A DNA stretch of 32,721 nucleotides from Polynucleobacter sp. (GTDB taxonomy: Bacteria > Pseudomonadota > Gammaproteobacteria > Burkholderiales > Burkholderiaceae), in assembly GCA_030696845.1 (NCBI GenBank), contig JAUYRJ010000058.1, forward strand, positions 1-32,721. Direction: 5' to 3'. Below, one piece after another: positions 9,437 through 18,784 of the stretch (positions are counted from its first letter, which is position 1; every line of letters begins with the position of its first letter). The notes beneath the pieces were generated by a model. It searched no databases. It saw only the letters and a list, made by a program, of their open reading frames with translations, and was not told the origin of the DNA. A program made the position numbers and the translations under genes.

Positions 9437-12190
9437 ATGGCAATCGGCATTCTAAAAACTCTATTTGGTAGTCGAAATGATCGGCTCTTAAAGCAATATC
9501 GCAAAGTGGTTGCGAAGGTTAACGCCTTTGAGTCTACCTTGCAATTGCTCGATGATGCCGCACTCCAGGCAAAAACAGCGGAATTCAAGACACGGTTAGC
9601 GGCGGGAGAGTCTTTGGACGACCTCACTGCGGAGGCCTTCGCCGTTGTCCGCGAGGCTAGCCGCCGCGTGATGAAAATGCGCCATTTTGATGCTCAGATT
9701 ATGGGCGCCTTAGCGCTTCACCAGGGAAAAATCGCCGAGATGGGTACAGGCGAGGGAAAAACCCTAACGGCAACACTTGCCGTTTATTTGAATGCGATTG
9801 CAGGCAGGGGCGTCCACGTAGTTACAGTCAATGATTACTTGGCGCAGCGCGATGCCGAGTGGATGGCCAAGCTTTATAACTTTTTAGGCCTTCAGGTGGG
9901 AATTAATTTATCCCAAATGGATCATGAGGCTAAGCAGGCAGCATATGCGGCCGACATTACCTACGGTACAAATAATGAATTCGGTTTTGACTATTTGCGT
10001 GACAACATGGTGCAGGATGTCGCGCAGCGGGTACAGCGTGGCTTAGCCTACGCGATTGTCGATGAGGTCGACTCGATTCTGATTGATGAGGCGAGAACGC
10101 CACTGATTATTTCAGGGCAGGCCGAAGATCATACCGATCTGTATATCAAGATGAACGCACTGCCTTCGCACCTAGAGCGTCAAATTGGCGAAGAGAAATC
10201 GGATGGAAGCGGGGTTGAAAAACCCGGTGACTATTGGGTTGATGAAAAAACCCAGCAAGTGTATTTAACTGAAACTGGTCATGAAAAAGCCGAAGCGATT
10301 TTGGCGCAGATTGGCGTCTTAAATCCAGGCGATTCACTGTACGCGCCGCAAAATATTACCTTGATGCACCATGTGTATGCCGCGCTGCGCGCGCATTGTT
10401 TGCAGCACCGTGATCAACAATACGTAGTACAAAACCAAGAAGTCATCATTGTCGATGAGTTCACGGGCCGTCTCATGACGGGACGCCGGTGGTCTGATGG
10501 TTTGCATCAAGCTGTCGAAGCTAAAGAAGGCGTGCCAATTCAAAGTGAAAATCGCACCTTAGCTACGATTACCTTCCAAAATTATTTCCGCATGTATGGC
10601 AAGTTGGCTGGTATGACTGGCACGGCCGATACGGAAGCCTACGAATTCAAGGAAATTTACAACCTGGAAACCGTAGTCATTCCACCCAATCGCATGAGTC
10701 AGCGGATTGATCGCCAAGATCAAATTTACAAGACATCTCGTGAACGGTATGAGGCGGTTGTAAAAGACATCGAGGCTTGCTACGAACGAGGCCAGCCTGT
10801 ATTGGTGGGCACTACCTCAATTGAGAACTCCGAGCTGATTGCCAATCTGCTGGATCAAAAGAAGCTACCGCATCAAGTCTTAAACGCCAAGCAGCATGCT
10901 AGAGAGGCCGAAATTATTGCCCAGGCAGGTCGCCCCAAGATGATTACGATTGCCACCAATATGGCGGGCCGTGGAACGGATATTGTGCTGGGCGGTAATG
11001 TCGAAAAACAGGCAGCTTTAATCGAGGCGGACGAAAGCCTCTCGGCGAGCGATAAAGAAGCTCGCATCAAGATCTTGCATGATGAGTGGCAGGGACTGCA
11101 CGACCAAGTGTTGGCTGCAGGCGGGTTGCATATTATTGGTACAGAGCGCCATGAAAGTCGCCGCATCGATAACCAGTTGCGCGGTCGTTCCGGTCGCCAA
11201 GGTGATCCAGGATCTTCACGCTTCTACCTTTCGCTCGATGATCCGCTGCTGCGTATTTTTGCTGGCGATCGCTTGCGCGCGGTCATGGATCGCCTCAAGA
11301 TGCCGGAAGGCGAGCCGATTGAAGCGGGTATGGTCACGCGCTCGATTGAGTCTGCGCAGCGTAAGGTCGAGGGACGTAACTTTGATATTCGTAAGCAATT
11401 ACTGCAGTACGACGACGTCGCTAATGATCAGCGTAAAGAGACTTATCGATTGCGCAACGAGGTCCTGGAAAGCAAAGACATCGGCGACTTGATCGCCAAT
11501 TTGCGTGATGATGTGTTGCGTGGATTTTGTCAGCTATACGTACCGGCTGAATCCATGGAAGAGCAGTGGGATTTGCCTGGTCTGGAAAATAGTTTGGCCA
11601 ATGAATGGGGATTGAGCGTTGACTTGACAGGATTAGTTCAGGCGGCGGATTCGATTGAGGCAGAAGATGTACTAGAGCATGTGCTTGCCGCCGCTAAAAA
11701 GTCTTACGACGAGAAAGTGGAGTTATCCGGTCGTGAATCCTTTGCTGGTTTTGAGCGTTCTGTCATGCTTTACAGTCTGGATAGCCATTGGCGCGAGCAT
11801 CTAGCGGCGCTGGATCATTTACGTCAAGGCATTCATTTGCGGGGCTACGCCCAAAAAGACCCGAAACAAGAATATCGCCGCGAAGCGTTTGAGTTGTACG
11901 CAGAACTCTTGGATATGATTAAAAACGATGTTGTTAAAAGCATCATGGCAGTCAAAATTCGGACGGCCGATGAGCTCGATGCCGCTTCCGATTCCATCAA
12001 TGAAGACATGGGTCAGATTAAAGACGTTCAGTATCAGCATGCAACAGCGACTTCCGAATCCACCGCTAGTGAAAAAGAGCTTGCCGTCGCGGTAGCCCCC
12101 ATTCGAACCGGGCCTAAAGTAGGTCGCAATGACCCTTGTCCCTGCGGTAGCGGAAAAAAATACAAAGCCTGCTGCGGCGCTTTGAGTTAA
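9437..12190 (+). CDS. secA: SecA, preprotein translocase ATPase
   Basis: SecA drives unfolded preproteins through SecYEG. The 917-residue protein is full length. It shows Walker A MGTGEGKT (102-109, as in E. coli), the DEAD-like [15 protein letters not shown], the second nucleotide-binding part with [30 protein letters not shown] and [12 protein letters not shown], the helical scaffold ([20 protein letters not shown]) and the C-terminal zinc-binding tail [14 protein letters not shown] that binds SecB and phospholipid. The ATG at 9437 has only a weak upstream Shine-Dalgarno sequence. No SecM-like arrest peptide precedes it. It ends 2 nt before argJ. Confidence 0.98.
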   Translation: MAIGILKTLFGSRNDRLLKQYRKVVAKVNAFESTLQLLDDAALQAKTAEFKTRLAAGESLDDLTAEAFAVVREASRRVMKMRHFDAQIMGALALHQGKIAEMGTGEGKTLTATLAVYLNAIAGRGVHVVTVNDYLAQRDAEWMAKLYNFLGLQVGINLSQMDHEAKQAAYAADITYGTNNEFGFDYLRDNMVQDVAQRVQRGLAYAIVDEVDSILIDEARTPLIISGQAEDHTDLYIKMNALPSHLERQIGEEKSDGSGVEKPGDYWVDEKTQQVYLTETGHEKAEAILAQIGVLNPGDSLYAPQNITLMHHVYAALRAHCLQHRDQQYVVQNQEVIIVDEFTGRLMTGRRWSDGLHQAVEAKEGVPIQSENRTLATITFQNYFRMYGKLAGMTGTADTEAYEFKEIYNLETVVIPPNRMSQRIDRQDQIYKTSRERYEAVVKDIEACYERGQPVLVGTTSIENSELIANLLDQKKLPHQVLNAKQHAREAEIIAQAGRPKMITIATNMAGRGTDIVLGGNVEKQAALIEADESLSASDKEARIKILHDEWQGLHDQVLAAGGLHIIGTERHESRRIDNQLRGRSGRQGDPGSSRFYLSLDDPLLRIFAGDRLRAVMDRLKMPEGEPIEAGMVTRSIESAQRKVEGRNFDIRKQLLQYDDVANDQRKETYRLRNEVLESKDIGDLIANLRDDVLRGFCQLYVPAESMEEQWDLPGLENSLANEWGLSVDLTGLVQAADSIEAEDVLEHVLAAAKKSYDEKVELSGRESFAGFERSVMLYSLDSHWREHLAALDHLRQGIHLRGYAQKDPKQEYRREAFELYAELLDMIKNDVVKSIMAVKIRTADELDAASDSINEDMGQIKDVQYQHATATSESTASEKELAVAVAPIRTGPKVGRNDPCPCGSGKKYKACCGALS

Positions 12191-12192
12191 AC

Positions 12193-13431
12193 ATGCCAGT
12201 CAACTTGCCATTACCCAAGCGCGAGGAGCTTAGTCCCGTCTCCGGCGTCGAGCTGGGCATTGCCGAAGCCGGAATTAAGAAGGCAAATCGCAAGGACCTC
12301 TTAGTTATTCGCTTGAGTTCAGGCACGCAGGTGGCTGGGGTCTTTACGCTCAATCGATTTTGCGCAGCCCCTGTCCAAGTATGCAAGGCCCATTTAGACT
12401 GGGTAGCAAATAATGGGAGTGAGATACGCGCCTTGATTGTCAATACCGGTAACGCGAATGCGGGTACGGGTGAGCAAGGCATGCGGGATGCGCTCGAGAC
12501 CTGTGCATCACTGGCTAATGCGTTAAATCTCAAACCAGAACAAGTCCTGCCATTTTCTACGGGGGTGATTTTAGAGCCCTTGCCGATCGCCAAAATTACA
12601 GCGGCCATTCCGAAGGCGATTGCCAATTTAACGGATAACGCATGGTTTGATGCAGCCCAAGCGATCATGACTACGGATGTGCAGCCCAAGGCGTTGTCCA
12701 AGCAAGTGCACACGCCAGATGGCGTGATTACACTGACTGGTATCTGCAAAGGCGCTGGCATGATTCATCCGAATATGGCGACCATGCTGGGTTTTATTGC
12801 TACCGATGCTGGCTTTGCCCCTGCTGTTTTACAAGCCTTGACTAAAGAAGTGGCCGACCTTTCTTTTAATGCCATCACCATTGATGGCGATACCAGTACA
12901 AACGATTCCTTTATTGTGATGGCTACTGGCACATCCGCCATCAAGATCAACAGCGCGAGCGATGGTAGCTATGCGCTGCTACGGGATAGTTTGGTGGCCT
13001 TTGCCCGAGAGCTGGCGCAAATGATCGTGCGCGATGGTGAGGGCGCGACTAAATTTATTTCCATTGAGGTAGTTGGCGGTAAGAGCAATGCGGAGTGCCG
13101 TTTAGTGGCCGAAGCAGTTGCGCATTCACCCTTAGTGAAAACCGCTTTTTTTGCGAGCGATCCCAATTTAGGCCGGATTTTGGCGGCGGTCGGTTATGCC
13201 GGCATCGCTGACTTGGATGTCAGTGGAGTGCAAATGTGGTTAGGCGATGTCTGGGTAGCTAAAGATGGTGGCCGCAATCCAACTTACCAAGAGGCTGATG
13301 GGCAACGCGTGATGCAGGCGCAAGAAATCGCCGTCAAGATTGATTTGGGGCGAGGTACCGCAGAGCAAACCATGTGGACCTGTGACTTATCCCATGAGTA
13401 TGTTTCGATTAATGCCGATTACCGTTCTTAA
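12193..13431 (+). CDS. argJ: ArgJ, glutamate N-acetyltransferase / amino-acid acetyltransferase
   Basis: ArgJ moves the acetyl group from N-acetylornithine to glutamate, recycling it in arginine synthesis; bifunctional forms also use acetyl-CoA. The 412-residue precursor self-cleaves before a nucleophilic threonine: here the site is [12 protein letters not shown], with the nucleophile Thr197 after Ala196. The oxyanion-hole region ([10 protein letters not shown]) and the C-terminal GEGATKF and [15 protein letters not shown] stretches are present. It begins 2 nt after secA and ends 5 nt before the ATPase gene, so it is probably co-transcribed with both. Sequence alone does not show whether it is mono- or bifunctional. 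Confidence 0.96.
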   Translation: MPVNLPLPKREELSPVSGVELGIAEAGIKKANRKDLLVIRLSSGTQVAGVFTLNRFCAAPVQVCKAHLDWVANNGSEIRALIVNTGNANAGTGEQGMRDALETCASLANALNLKPEQVLPFSTGVILEPLPIAKITAAIPKAIANLTDNAWFDAAQAIMTTDVQPKALSKQVHTPDGVITLTGICKGAGMIHPNMATMLGFIATDAGFAPAVLQALTKEVADLSFNAITIDGDTSTNDSFIVMATGTSAIKINSASDGSYALLRDSLVAFARELAQMIVRDGEGATKFISIEVVGGKSNAECRLVAEAVAHSPLVKTAFFASDPNLGRILAAVGYAGIADLDVSGVQMWLGDVWVAKDGGRNPTYQEADGQRVMQAQEIAVKIDLGRGTAEQTMWTCDLSHEYVSINADYRS

Positions 13432-13436
13432 TAGCG

Positions 13437-14294
13437 ATGAATGAAAAATTAGACCGACTGCTCAGTCACCTAGAAACGTTTCTACCCAAACCCTTAGATG
13501 AGGCCCAGTGGCAGTCCTCTACGGCGTTTCGGTGGCGTCGTCGCGACAGTATTTTTGGCAGCATTGGTTTTCTGCAGCCCGTGAAACACGTTGCGGATAT
13601 TAGTTACGAAGACTTGCAGCACATCGATCGGCAGCGCGATGCGATTCGTGACAACACCCGAAACTTTGTACAAAAGAAACCTGCCAATAATATTTTATTG
13701 ACGGGCGCGCGCGGCACGGGAAAATCATCCTTGATTAAAGCCAGTCTGCATGAGTTTGCTAAAGATGGTTTGCGTTTGGTGGAAGTAGAAAAAGAACACT
13801 TAGCTGACTTAGCCGACATCACGGATTTATTGGCCGAACGCCCCGAACGCTTTGTGGTGTTTTGCGATGACCTTTCTTTTGAAGAGGGAGAGTCTGGCTA
13901 CAAGGCCATGAAGTCTGCGTTGGATGGATCGGTATCCGCGCAGGTCGATAATATTTTGATTTACGCTACATCGAATCGCCGGCATTTATTGCCCGAGTAC
14001 ATGAAAGACAATCAAACTTATCATCACGATGATGATGGTGAAATTCATCCGGGTGAGGCGGTAGAGGAAAAGATTTCTTTATCGGAGCGCTTTGGTTTAT
14101 GGCTCTCGTTTTACCCGCCCAAGCAAGATGAATACCTCGCGATCGTGGCCCATTGGTTGCGGCATTTTGGTTTGAGCGATGCCCAAATTGAGAGCGCCCG
14201 GGCGGAAGCCTTAGTTTGGGCGCTCGAGCGCGGTTCGCGTTCAGGCCGAGTGGCTTGGCAATTCGCAAAGCACTGGACGGGTTCCCACGCCTAG
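13437..14294 (+). CDS. AAA+ ATPase of the DUF815 family
   Basis: The 285-residue product is a cytoplasmic AAA+ ATPase of unknown role. The N-terminal third ends in the family phrase DLQHIDRQRDAIRDNTRNFV; Walker A is LLTGARGTGKSS, Walker B is RFVVFCDDLSFE, and the sensor region is LIYATSNRRHLLPEYM, followed by the DUF815 stretch HPGEAVEEKISLSERFGLWLSFYP with its arginine and C-terminal lid helices. It follows argJ by 5 nt and precedes mutT by 6 nt. Genes of this family commonly stand here in Burkholderiales, beside mutT. No specific substrate can be named. Confidence 0.88.
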   Translation: MNEKLDRLLSHLETFLPKPLDEAQWQSSTAFRWRRRDSIFGSIGFLQPVKHVADISYEDLQHIDRQRDAIRDNTRNFVQKKPANNILLTGARGTGKSSLIKASLHEFAKDGLRLVEVEKEHLADLADITDLLAERPERFVVFCDDLSFEEGESGYKAMKSALDGSVSAQVDNILIYATSNRRHLLPEYMKDNQTYHHDDDGEIHPGEAVEEKISLSERFGLWLSFYPPKQDEYLAIVAHWLRHFGLSDAQIESARAEALVWALERGSRSGRVAWQFAKHWTGSHA

Positions 14295-14300
14295 TCATTC

Positions 14301-14735
14301 ATGAATCAAGCGCAGCGTCCTGTTACCGAGGTGGCAGCCGGTATTTTGCTGGATGGCAAGCGGCGCTACCTGATGGGGCAGCGCCCTGTCGGCAAGCCTT
14401 ATGAAGGCTATTGGGAATTTCCGGGTGGCAAAATTGAAGCCGGTGAAACCATTTTTCAAGCCCTCAAGCGCGAACTGCACGAAGAGCTGGGTATAGAAAT
14501 TCATGCGAGTGAAGACTTGATGTTAATCGAGCACGATTACCCGCATGCGTATGTGCGCATTCATGTGAGCATTATTCGGGAGTGGATCGGAGAGCCCGCC
14601 GGTTGTGAAAACCAAGCCCTGTCTTGGCAGGATCTAGATGGCGATCAATTAACAGTAGGCCCGCTTCTGCCTGCTGCGCTGCCGATGATCGAACGCCTCA
14701 AGCAATTTCTTTTGGGCACTCAAGCCCAGACTTAA
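14301..14735 (+). CDS. mutT: MutT-type Nudix hydrolase (8-oxo-dGTP pyrophosphatase)
   Basis: MutT removes oxidised 8-oxo-dGTP from the nucleotide pool. The 144-residue product has a complete Nudix box from about residue 43 (G-x5-E-x7-RELHEELG) preceded by GYWEFPGGKIEAGE, the MutT-like phrase that binds the guanine nucleotide. Start ATG 14301 follows the DUF815 gene by 6 nt. Its TAA stop shares bases with the stop of the convergent zapD in the palindrome TTAA (14732-14735). In many Burkholderiales I recall the zinc-binding gene yacG between mutT and zapD; it is absent here. Other Nudix functions cannot be excluded, but context and motif favour MutT. Confidence 0.88.
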   Translation: MNQAQRPVTEVAAGILLDGKRRYLMGQRPVGKPYEGYWEFPGGKIEAGETIFQALKRELHEELGIEIHASEDLMLIEHDYPHAYVRIHVSIIREWIGEPAGCENQALSWQDLDGDQLTVGPLLPAALPMIERLKQFLLGTQAQT

Positions 14736-15484
14736 AACTGACAGAGGGTCAGCTTAAACGGTATATCGCTATTCACCAGTTGCGGCTTCTTATCGCGATC
14801 GGTTCTTAAAAACCGAACAGAGAGTAAGTATTTATTGGCGCTAATCTCTGAATAAATCGTATCGTCTTCAACTGCAATGCGCATCAATTGGTACACCTTG
14901 CCTGAAGGCGCTTGTTGAAACGCGCCTTGGTGCGCGAGGACATCACGTGACTCGCCAGATTGACGTAGTAATTTTAAAAATAATTGGCAGGCCTCATTCC
15001 ATGGTGCGAGTGGGGCGATAAATTGCATTAGCAAGTCGCGTCGATCTGCAACTGGACTGCATTTCCAGGCATGGTAGCTCGGTAAATCAATCGGGCTAGT
15101 ACCGCCCGGAATGGTGAGGCGTGTACGAATCGAGTTCAGCCACTCGCTTTCAGTAATGGCCGAGTTGGGTTTACCAAGAGATTGATTAATGTGCAGCGAT
15201 GCATCGTCAATCTCAGCAAGGGCTTGATTGAGAATGTCTTGATCTACTTTTTGCGATGTTTTTAGGCCATGCAAGGCATACTTTTGACGTTCGAATTCTT
15301 TGAGCAGAAGCGACTTAATGTCCCCTCTTGCGCCGATATCGCCCAATTCAAATAGGGTGGCAAGCGCGCAGTGGTGGAGCTCTGGGTCATCGGACTTGGT
15401 AAAGTGATAAAAACGTCCGAACAAATACTCTAGTCGGAGCATGCTCCTAACCAGTTCATTGAAGGGGTATTCGTAGACAATCAC
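14732..15484 (-). CDS. zapD: ZapD, FtsZ-bundling division protein (DUF1342)
   Basis: ZapD binds the C-terminal peptide of FtsZ and cross-links protofilaments. The 250-residue product matches the family length and opening: IVYEYPFNELVRSMLRLEYLFGRF, comparable to the E. coli FEHPLNEKMRTWLR start. An all-helical N-terminal part is followed by the beta-rich end (VYQLMRIAVED...ISANKYLLSVRFL). The start codon is GTG (15482-15484) with no strong Shine-Dalgarno sequence; it lies 11 nt after coaE, so coupling is likely. It is the last gene of the minus-strand operon that starts at the CNNM gene. Its partner FtsZ is encoded at 5950-7293. Confidence 0.9.
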   Translation of the reverse strand: MIVYEYPFNELVRSMLRLEYLFGRFYHFTKSDDPELHHCALATLFELGDIGARGDIKSLLLKEFERQKYALHGLKTSQKVDQDILNQALAEIDDASLHINQSLGKPNSAITESEWLNSIRTRLTIPGGTSPIDLPSYHAWKCSPVADRRDLLMQFIAPLAPWNEACQLFLKLLRQSGESRDVLAHQGAFQQAPSGKVYQLMRIAVEDDTIYSEISANKYLLSVRFLRTDRDKKPQLVNSDIPFKLTLCQF

Positions 15485-15495
15485 AGGTTTCTATT

Positions 15496-16167
15496 CTATG
15501 CGGAATTACTAAATCTTCCCCTAATTTTTAGTAGCTTTTGGTGCAAGGTATCGACTTGCAGTTCTAATTCCTCTAGTCCGGCATGATTCTCAATAACCGT
15601 ATCTGCCGCGTTTAATCGCTCGCTTCGGCTCGCTTGACTGGCCATAATCTGTTCCACCTCGGTTCGGCTGAGCTTACTGCGGCGCATAACCCGTTCAATT
15701 TGCTCCTCTGGGAGGCAGTCTACAACGATCAGGTGATCCAACACAGAGCGCCAGTTGCCCGACTCCAGGAGCAGGGGCACCACAAAAACAAGGTAAATGG
15801 CCCCTTTCTGATAGGCTGCCAAGGCGTCACCTAGGGTTTCCGCCCGAATCAGGGGGTGCGTGATTTCTTCGAGCTGCTTACGCGCTACTGGATCAGAAAA
15901 CACCAGCGCGCGCATTTTGGCGCGATCCAGGGAGCCATCTGCGGCAATAAAGTCCTGACCAAAATGCGCCGCAATTGCCGGAATAGCCAGACCCTGATTG
16001 GCGGTAATCCGATGGGCAATGAGATCGGTATCGATCACAGCGGCCCCAAGTTGCGCTAAGCGCTTGGCAACGGCCGATTTACCAGAACCAATACCACCGG
16101 TTAGTCCAATCAGCGGAATGACGCCGCGGAGCGCTTCTAGAGAGGAAGGCGAAGTGGCTGTGGCCAT
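15496..16167 (-). CDS. coaE: CoaE, dephospho-CoA kinase
   Basis: CoaE phosphorylates dephospho-CoA at the 3' ribose hydroxyl, the last step of coenzyme A synthesis. The 223-residue product has the P-loop [19 protein letters not shown] near the N-terminus, then [12 protein letters not shown] with the DxD-type substrate motif, the ITHPLI stretch and the lid region [30 protein letters not shown]. The ATG at 16167 gives about 15 extra residues before the core and overlaps pilD by 31 nt; no better start is seen nearer the P-loop. Its place after pilBCD is typical of many proteobacteria. Confidence 0.95.
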   Translation of the reverse strand: MATATSPSSLEALRGVIPLIGLTGGIGSGKSAVAKRLAQLGAAVIDTDLIAHRITANQGLAIPAIAAHFGQDFIAADGSLDRAKMRALVFSDPVARKQLEEITHPLIRAETLGDALAAYQKGAIYLVFVVPLLLESGNWRSVLDHLIVVDCLPEEQIERVMRRSKLSRTEVEQIMASQASRSERLNAADTVIENHAGLEELELQVDTLHQKLLKIRGRFSNSA

Positions 16168-16625
16168 AATATGTAAATGATGCCAGCAAATGCCAGAAAA
16201 GGACCAAACGGGAACGCTTGGCTACGGTCTTGTTTTTTCCAGTAGAGCCAAACCAAGCCACCAAGCAGCCCCGATAAAGAGGCCATTAAAACAATTGCTG
16301 GCAGCGCTTGCCAACCTAGCCAGGCCCCTAATCCTGCCAATAACTTCGCATCGCCCATCCCCATCCCATCACGCCCTTTTAGTAGTCGGTAGGCCTTATT
16401 GAGGAGCCATAAAAAACCGAAGCCGAACACCGCGCCAAAAAAGGCGTCTTGAGGGCTGCAAAAGCGGATATCCAAGACCATATTAAATAAAAGCCCGCCT
16501 GCAATCAGGCGGTACGTAATCGCATCTGGAAGTCGAAAGGTCTGAAAATCAACATAGGCTAAGTAGAGTAATACGAGCACAAGGCCATAACGCGCTACAT
16601 CTGCCAAAACAGTCAGGTCGCTCAA
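16137..16625 (-). CDS. pilD: Short prepilin peptidase (A24 family) without the methyltransferase domain
   Basis: A membrane aspartyl peptidase that should cleave the leader of type IV prepilins. Only 162 residues are present, against roughly 270-290 for a standard PilD. The two catalytic aspartates are there: Asp26 ([14 protein letters not shown]) and Asp92 in GMGMGD. The N-terminal methyltransferase domain with its paired CxxC motifs is missing. The start is TTG (16623-16625), overlapping the pilC stop, with AGGA 8 nt upstream; an in-frame TAA lies six codons before it, so no longer gene is possible without a frameshift. About five hydrophobic segments are visible. The size is like archaeal and Tad-type (CpaA/TadV) peptidases. 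Confidence 0.85.
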   Translation of the reverse strand: MSDLTVLADVARYGLVLVLLYLAYVDFQTFRLPDAITYRLIAGGLLFNMVLDIRFCSPQDAFFGAVFGFGFLWLLNKAYRLLKGRDGMGMGDAKLLAGLGAWLGWQALPAIVLMASLSGLLGGLVWLYWKKQDRSQAFPFGPFLAFAGIIYILWPQPLRLPL

Positions 16626-17668
16626 ACGATATTTCCTAAATTAAAGATGGGTAGATACAGGATTATGACCAATCCCCCAATCAAGACGCCAACTATCGTA
16701 ATTAATAAGGGCTCAAGGCTATGACTCAATAGATTGAGTCGATCACTCAGGCGTCTGCTGAGGACGTCCGCACGGTTGCGCAACATGACGGCAAGCGAGC
16801 TACTTTCTGAGCCAATGCAAAGCAGTTGCCAGGTCTCGCGATCAAAGAAGTGGTGATGCGGATCAGCTCGCCGGAGCGCTTCGCCAAAAGAGTACCCTTG
16901 AGCTAAATATTTAAATGCATGCGCACTAACATCATGGCTGAGCCACTGATTGGCTGATTGGCCGGTTGTGCGCATGGCATCTAATGCGGGCAGGCCGGCT
17001 TGCATTAGATGACCGAGACTGCGACACCAATACGCAAGGGCTGAAAGCCTAAATAAATCACCCAATACAGGCAGGCGAAAGAGCAGCCGGTCGCAGTATT
17101 GCTGAAGCGGCCTTACGTGATACCAGGCGGCACAGAAACCGCTTGCCATGGCAACAAAGACCAGCGTGAGGTCCATCAGATTGGCCTGAATCAGCATGGA
17201 TATATCCAGCAGCAGTTGAGTCGACCACGGCAAGCTGGCATTGAAATGGGCAAATACCTCACTGAATACCGGAATAACCCAAATGATCATGGCGAGCAGA
17301 AGAAGCATGGCGGAGCCGAGTGTAACGAGTGGGTAAATCAAGGCCTGCTGGATCTTGCGGCTGAGTTCGATTTGAGCGCTCAGTTGCTCATGAATGGTTC
17401 GTAAGGCAAGGGCGATATCACCAGATTGTTCGCTCACCTGAATTAAGCCAAGAAAGGTGGAGTCCAGCACGCCACTGTGCCGCGATAAGCAAACGGAGAA
17501 CGGTTTACCATCGCATAAACCGGTTTCGATGTTGCTAAGTATGCCGTTCCAAGCCGGCGGCGTGGATTGCTTCGCCAGACCAATGCTTTGGAGTAGGGGA
17601 AGCCCCGCATCAAGTAAAACCAGAATGCGCTCAACAAAATGGACTTGCTCGGATTTGCTTAATGCCAT
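16622..17668 (-). CDS. pilC: PilC-like inner-membrane platform protein of type IV pili (GspF family)
   Basis: PilC/GspF proteins form the inner-membrane platform on which the assembly ATPase acts. The 348-residue product holds two T2SSF repeats, beginning near FVERILVLLDAGLPLLQSI and AYWCRSLGHLMQAGLPALDAM, with membrane helices at roughly 112-132, 165-180 and 320-342. It lacks most of the N-terminal stretch of about 55 residues found in the 405-residue Pseudomonas PilC, and so is close to ComGB in size. It starts with ATG, overlaps pilB by 10 nt and overlaps pilD at its stop, so the three genes are tightly coupled. No pilin gene lies nearby. Confidence 0.88.
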   Translation of the reverse strand: MALSKSEQVHFVERILVLLDAGLPLLQSIGLAKQSTPPAWNGILSNIETGLCDGKPFSVCLSRHSGVLDSTFLGLIQVSEQSGDIALALRTIHEQLSAQIELSRKIQQALIYPLVTLGSAMLLLLAMIIWVIPVFSEVFAHFNASLPWSTQLLLDISMLIQANLMDLTLVFVAMASGFCAAWYHVRPLQQYCDRLLFRLPVLGDLFRLSALAYWCRSLGHLMQAGLPALDAMRTTGQSANQWLSHDVSAHAFKYLAQGYSFGEALRRADPHHHFFDRETWQLLCIGSESSSLAVMLRNRADVLSRRLSDRLNLLSHSLEPLLITIVGVLIGGLVIILYLPIFNLGNIV

Positions 17669-18780
17669 GAGCCGATCTGGGCGTGTAATTCAGTTTCAGT
17701 GATGCGCTCTTGGGCAACATGACGCATCCCCGCGGTATGCAGGTCTTCAAACCCAATGGATTTTGCGTATTGCGTCAGCTCTGCAATGCTCGTGTGGCGC
17801 TCAAAGGCGCATCCCATAGCGGGTGAAAACGGTAAAACCTCATGAACACCGATTCGACCCAATAGTCCCGATCCGTGGCATTGCGTACAAGGCAAATCTG
17901 TACGACGACCGTGACACAGGGAGCAGAGCGTCCTGACCAAGCGTTGCGACGTGATGCAGCGCAGGCAATCGCGCAATTCATCATTTGCAATGCCTAGGCC
18001 ACGTAAACGATGGGCGCTGGCGATGGCGCCGCGGGTGTGCAGGGTGCTGAGAACCAGATGACCCGTTTGCGCAGCCTGAATGGCTAATTTCGCTGTGGCC
18101 GCATCTCGAATTTCTCCAATTAAGATGACATCCGGATCTTGACGCAGCATGGCTCGAACAATGCAACTGAAATCCAACCCCGCTTTTGGATGGTAAGCAA
18201 CTTGATTGACGCCCGGCAGGCGAATCTCAATGGGATCCTCAATGGAGCAAATATTGCGATGATTGCGGTTGAGTTGGTTTAAGCAACTGTAGAGCGTGCG
18301 CGTTTTGCCGCTACCGGTAGGACCTGTGACGAGGATCAAGCCATCGGGCTGCTTTATCGCATCGGCGAGAAGGGCTTGTTGCTCTGGGTGCAACCCGAGT
18401 TTTCCCATATCCAGTTCATGGGCGCCGGATGGAAGTAGGCGGAGCACCGCTTTTTCACCATGCAGGGTAGGCAGAATGGATACCCTGCAATCCATATCCG
18501 GTTTACTGTAATTTAAGCCAAGTAACAGTCGTCCATCCTGAGGAAGTCGTTGCTCAGCAATATCCAATCTGGCAAGGACTTTAATGCGCGCAATAATGCG
18601 TTCATGGGCAATGTCATTGCGCCTACCCATGAGCTGTAATGCGCCATCTACGCGAATCCGAATCGCCGTTGTATCTTCGTGCGCTTCAACATGAATATCC
18701 GTGGCGCGCGCATGAATGGCTTGCGCTACGATTTCTTGCCATGCGCGGATAATAGTGAAGTCATCGTGTGGTGTCGACAA
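17659..18780 (-). CDS. pilB: PilB/GspE-type assembly ATPase, short form
   Basis: This hexameric ATPase should power pilus extension from the cytoplasmic face of PilC. Visible motifs are Walker A GPTGSGKT (153-160), the Asp box (ICSIEDPIE), Walker B DVILIGEIRD (217-226), the His box around TGHLVLSTLHT, and a zinc-binding tetracysteine (C286, C289, C298, C301). At 373 residues it lacks the N-terminal MshEN domains of classical PilB (about 560-570) and resembles ComGA in length. The start is TTG (18778-18780), 4 nt after the CNNM gene, and no ATG or GTG lies before the conserved ARATDIHVEA stretch. The tetracysteine fits an extension ATPase rather than PilT. Confidence 0.88.
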   Translation of the reverse strand: MSTPHDDFTIIRAWQEIVAQAIHARATDIHVEAHEDTTAIRIRVDGALQLMGRRNDIAHERIIARIKVLARLDIAEQRLPQDGRLLLGLNYSKPDMDCRVSILPTLHGEKAVLRLLPSGAHELDMGKLGLHPEQQALLADAIKQPDGLILVTGPTGSGKTRTLYSCLNQLNRNHRNICSIEDPIEIRLPGVNQVAYHPKAGLDFSCIVRAMLRQDPDVILIGEIRDAATAKLAIQAAQTGHLVLSTLHTRGAIASAHRLRGLGIANDELRDCLRCITSQRLVRTLCSLCHGRRTDLPCTQCHGSGLLGRIGVHEVLPFSPAMGCAFERHTSIAELTQYAKSIGFEDLHTAGMRHVAQERITETELHAQIGSWH

Positions 18781-18784
18781 GCGC

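Noticed and set aside
11079..11492. 137-codon + strand frame inside secA
   Set aside because: SecA is intact and conserved across the region in its own frame; this frame has no recognisable motif.
12114..12761. 215-codon minus-strand frame across the secA/argJ junction
   Set aside because: It is antisense to the conserved SecA zinc tail and the ArgJ N-terminus and shows no domain; its length reflects codon bias of the sense genes.
15482..16625. Possible frameshift in pilD giving a false short gene
   Set aside because: The upstream bases encode the intact conserved end of PilC, so no lost methyltransferase domain could be hidden there; the short gene looks real.
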